Positions 32,071 to 33,719 of a stretch of 33,719 bases of DNA are shown piece by piece. The stretch spans positions 1-33,719 of the forward strand of contig JAEWBM010000013.1 in assembly GCA_023391155.1 (NCBI GenBank), written 5' to 3'. The notes beneath the pieces were generated by a model. It worked only from the letters and a program-made list of their open reading frames with translations. It did not search any database and was not told where the DNA came from. The stretch's first letter is position 1; each line of letters starts with the position of its first letter. Position numbers and translations under genes: made by a program. Source of the DNA: Acidobacteriota bacterium. GTDB lineage: Bacteria; Acidobacteriota; Blastocatellia; Pyrinomonadales; Pyrinomonadaceae.

Positions 32071-33719
32071 CTACTTGCTCTCTGAAACCTTGAGAACGGC
32101 AAGAAAAGCTTCTTGGGGGATCTCGACACGGCCGACCTTTTTCATCCGCCGTTTGCCCTCTTTTTGCTTCTCCAGCAGTTTTCGCTTACGGGAGATGTCG
32201 CCGCCATAGCATTTCGCGATCACGTTCTTGCCCATGGCTTTAACGGTCTCGCGGGCTACGACCTTGTTGCCGATCGCGGCCTGTATAGGCACCTCGAAAA
32301 GCTGTCGGGGGATAAGCTCCTTCATCTTGGCCGCGAGCAAGCGGCCTTTCGACTGAGCGGTTTCCGAATGTAGTATCAGCGAAAGGGCATCGACCGGTTC
32401 GCCCGATACCAGTATGTCGAGTTTTACGAGCTTGCTCTCGCGATAGCCCGAGAGATGGTAGTCGAGCGAGGCATAACCCTTTGAAACGGATTTTAGCCGG
32501 TCGTAGAAATCCAGGACGATCTCGTTGAGCGGGAGTTCGTAGACCAGCATAACCCGGTCTTTTGTGACGTATTCAAACCTTTTCTGCACGCCGCGCTTTT
32601 CGTCCAAAAGCGGCAGGATCCCGCCGAGATATGCGTCGTTCGTCAGGATGGTCGCTTCAATATAGGGCTCTTCTATCTTCGCGATGCGGCCCGTCTCGGG
32701 CATCTTCGATGGCGAATCGATCTCCGCAGTGACACCGTCTGTCGTTGTGACGCGATATCTAACGCCCGGGGCGGTCGTAATCAGGTCCAAGTCAAATTCT
32801 CGTTCGAGGCGCTCTTGGATGATCTCCATATGCAGCAGGCCCAAGAAGCCGCAGCGGAACCCGAAACCGAGAGCTGTCGACGATTCAGGCTCATAGAAGA
32901 ACGACGCATCATTTAGCCGCAGTTTGTCCATCGCATCCCGGAGGTCTTCGTACTGCGCGGAATCCGTGGGATAGAGCCCGGCAAAGACCATCGGCTTTAC
33001 TTCCTGAAACCCCGGGAAAGGCGTGTCCACGGGACGGGCGGATTCCGTGATCGTGTCGCCGATCTGCACATCAGCGACGGTCTTGATGGAGGCCGTCAAA
33101 AAACCGACCTCGCCCGGGCCCAGTTCGCCGATGGGCGTCGCTTTTGGTTTGTTTACGCCTAGGGTCTCTACAAGATATTCGCGGCCGGTGTTGAAAAACT
33201 TTATCTTGGTACCCTTTTTCAGTGATCCGTCGATGATCCTGAAAAGAACGATCACGCCGCGATAGCTGTCGTACCAACTGTCGAAGATCAGCGCCTTCAG
33301 CGGGGCGTTTGCATCGCCTTTCGGCGGCGGCACCTTTTTAACGATCGCCTCAAGCACGTCCTCGATACCGAGCCCCGTCTTGGCCGAGGTCTGGACAGCA
33401 TCTGAGGCGTCGAGCCCGACGATGCTCTCGATCTGTTCCTTAATGCGATCGGGCTCTGCCGAGGGCAGGTCAATTTTGTTGAGGACCGGGATCAGCTCAA
33501 GATCGTTTTCGATGGCCAGATATGTGTTCGCGAGGGTCTGTGCCTCCACGCCCTGAGATGCATCGACGACCAACAGAGCGCCTTCGCAGGCTGAAAGCGA
33601 TCTCGATACTTCATACGAGAAGTCGACGTGGCCCGGGGTGTCGATCAGGTTCAGCACATATTGCTTCCCATCCTTGGCTTTATAATCGAGACGTACCGCG
33701 TGCGCCTTGATGGTAATGC
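32071..33719 (-). CDS. lepA: Elongation factor 4 (LepA), 5' end outside the window
   Basis: The minus strand is open from the right edge to the stop at 32071 (549 codons plus stop). Reading starts at the edge with ITIKAHAVRLDYKAKDGKQY and runs into LNLIDTPGHVDFSYEVSRSL, the G3 GTP-binding motif, so only about the first 55 residues are missing. LNKIDLPSAEP is the G4 motif. The rest matches LepA, including the unique C-terminal domain (KRKLLEKQKEGKRRMKKVGRVEIPQ). LepA is a ribosomal GTPase that aids initiation or back-translocation under stress. A GTG at 33657 is a valine inside the protein, not a start. It heads a unit with the small membrane protein and DedA. Confidence 0.97.
   Translation of the reverse strand, partial: ITIKAHAVRLDYKAKDGKQYVLNLIDTPGHVDFSYEVSRSLSACEGALLVVDASQGVEAQTLANTYLAIENDLELIPVLNKIDLPSAEPDRIKEQIESIVGLDASDAVQTSAKTGLGIEDVLEAIVKKVPPPKGDANAPLKALIFDSWYDSYRGVIVLFRIIDGSLKKGTKIKFFNTGREYLVETLGVNKPKATPIGELGPGEVGFLTASIKTVADVQIGDTITESARPVDTPFPGFQEVKPMVFAGLYPTDSAQYEDLRDAMDKLRLNDASFFYEPESSTALGFGFRCGFLGLLHMEIIQERLEREFDLDLITTAPGVRYRVTTTDGVTAEIDSPSKMPETGRIAKIEEPYIEATILTNDAYLGGILPLLDEKRGVQKRFEYVTKDRVMLVYELPLNEIVLDFYDRLKSVSKGYASLDYHLSGYRESKLVKLDILVSGEPVDALSLILHSETAQSKGRLLAAKMKELIPRQLFEVPIQAAIGNKVVARETVKAMGKNVIAKCYGGDISRKRKLLEKQKEGKRRMKKVGRVEIPQEAFLAVLKVSESK

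Noticed and set aside
33655..33657. GTG as the start of lepA
   Set aside because: The frame stays open to the window edge and the upstream residues match the LepA N-terminal GTPase region, so this is an internal valine codon.

Overview
The window most likely comes from an acidobacterium, possibly Blastocatellia/Pyrinomonadaceae-like. The main clue is a tandem pair of secreted proteins of the 'VWFA-related Acidobacterial domain' type. Supporting clues are the moderately high GC content, the Gram-negative envelope genes (Wzm/Wzt-type exporter, FecR-like protein, a possible outer-membrane protein tail) and many small secreted proteins of unknown function. This assignment is inferred from gene content, not from a marker-gene comparison.

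Layout. (1) 1-2055: the last 26 codons of a gene, a complete IS256-family insertion sequence (131-1614) with matching ends but no visible target duplication, and a 13-copy, 21-bp minisatellite (1634-1906). (2) 2056-6586, + strand: a tightly packed run of a TerC-family metal exporter, a membrane-anchored FecR-domain protein, a zinc-type CDF exporter and a LarA-family nickel-pincer racemase/epimerase. A hairpin sits in the short leader just before terC. (3) 6573-14633: a signalling block. It holds a soluble five-PAS hybrid histidine kinase (-), a divergent NtrC-type sigma-54 activator (+), a receiver-like protein with no phosphorylation chemistry (+), and a REC-GGDEF-EAL protein (-) whose cyclase site is degenerate and whose phosphodiesterase site is intact. 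A 551-bp gene-free stretch (12313-12863) with several hairpins and a minus-strand terminator lies inside this block. (4) 14889-20797: a small secreted protein, a Wzm/Wzt-type polysaccharide ABC exporter, then on the minus strand a rhomboid protease with a zinc-ribbon methyltransferase, and a dicarboxylate/amino-acid symporter. (5) 20977-25349, + strand: a second symporter translationally coupled to a GlcD/D-lactate-dehydrogenase-type flavoprotein, a secreted histidine phosphatase, a secreted unknown protein and an NTF2-like protein. (6) 25357-27410, - strand: the VWFA pair. (7) 27583-33719: phosphomannomutase/phosphoglucomutase, glutamate dehydrogenase, a secreted unknown protein, and a minus-strand lepA - small membrane protein - DedA operon. 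lepA runs off the right edge of the window.

How the genes may work together. The 2-6.6 kb run looks like envelope and metal homeostasis feeding a nickel-cofactor 2-hydroxyacid enzyme. Together with the symporter-GlcD pair and glutamate dehydrogenase, the region could support uptake and oxidation of hydroxyacids and acidic amino acids. The signalling block looks like a phosphorelay plus c-di-GMP turnover module. The least explained items are the minisatellite beside the insertion sequence, the terC leader hairpin, the 12.3-12.9 kb gene-free stretch and the phosphorylation-dead receiver. I saw no tRNA, rRNA, CRISPR array, phage or toxin-antitoxin genes.
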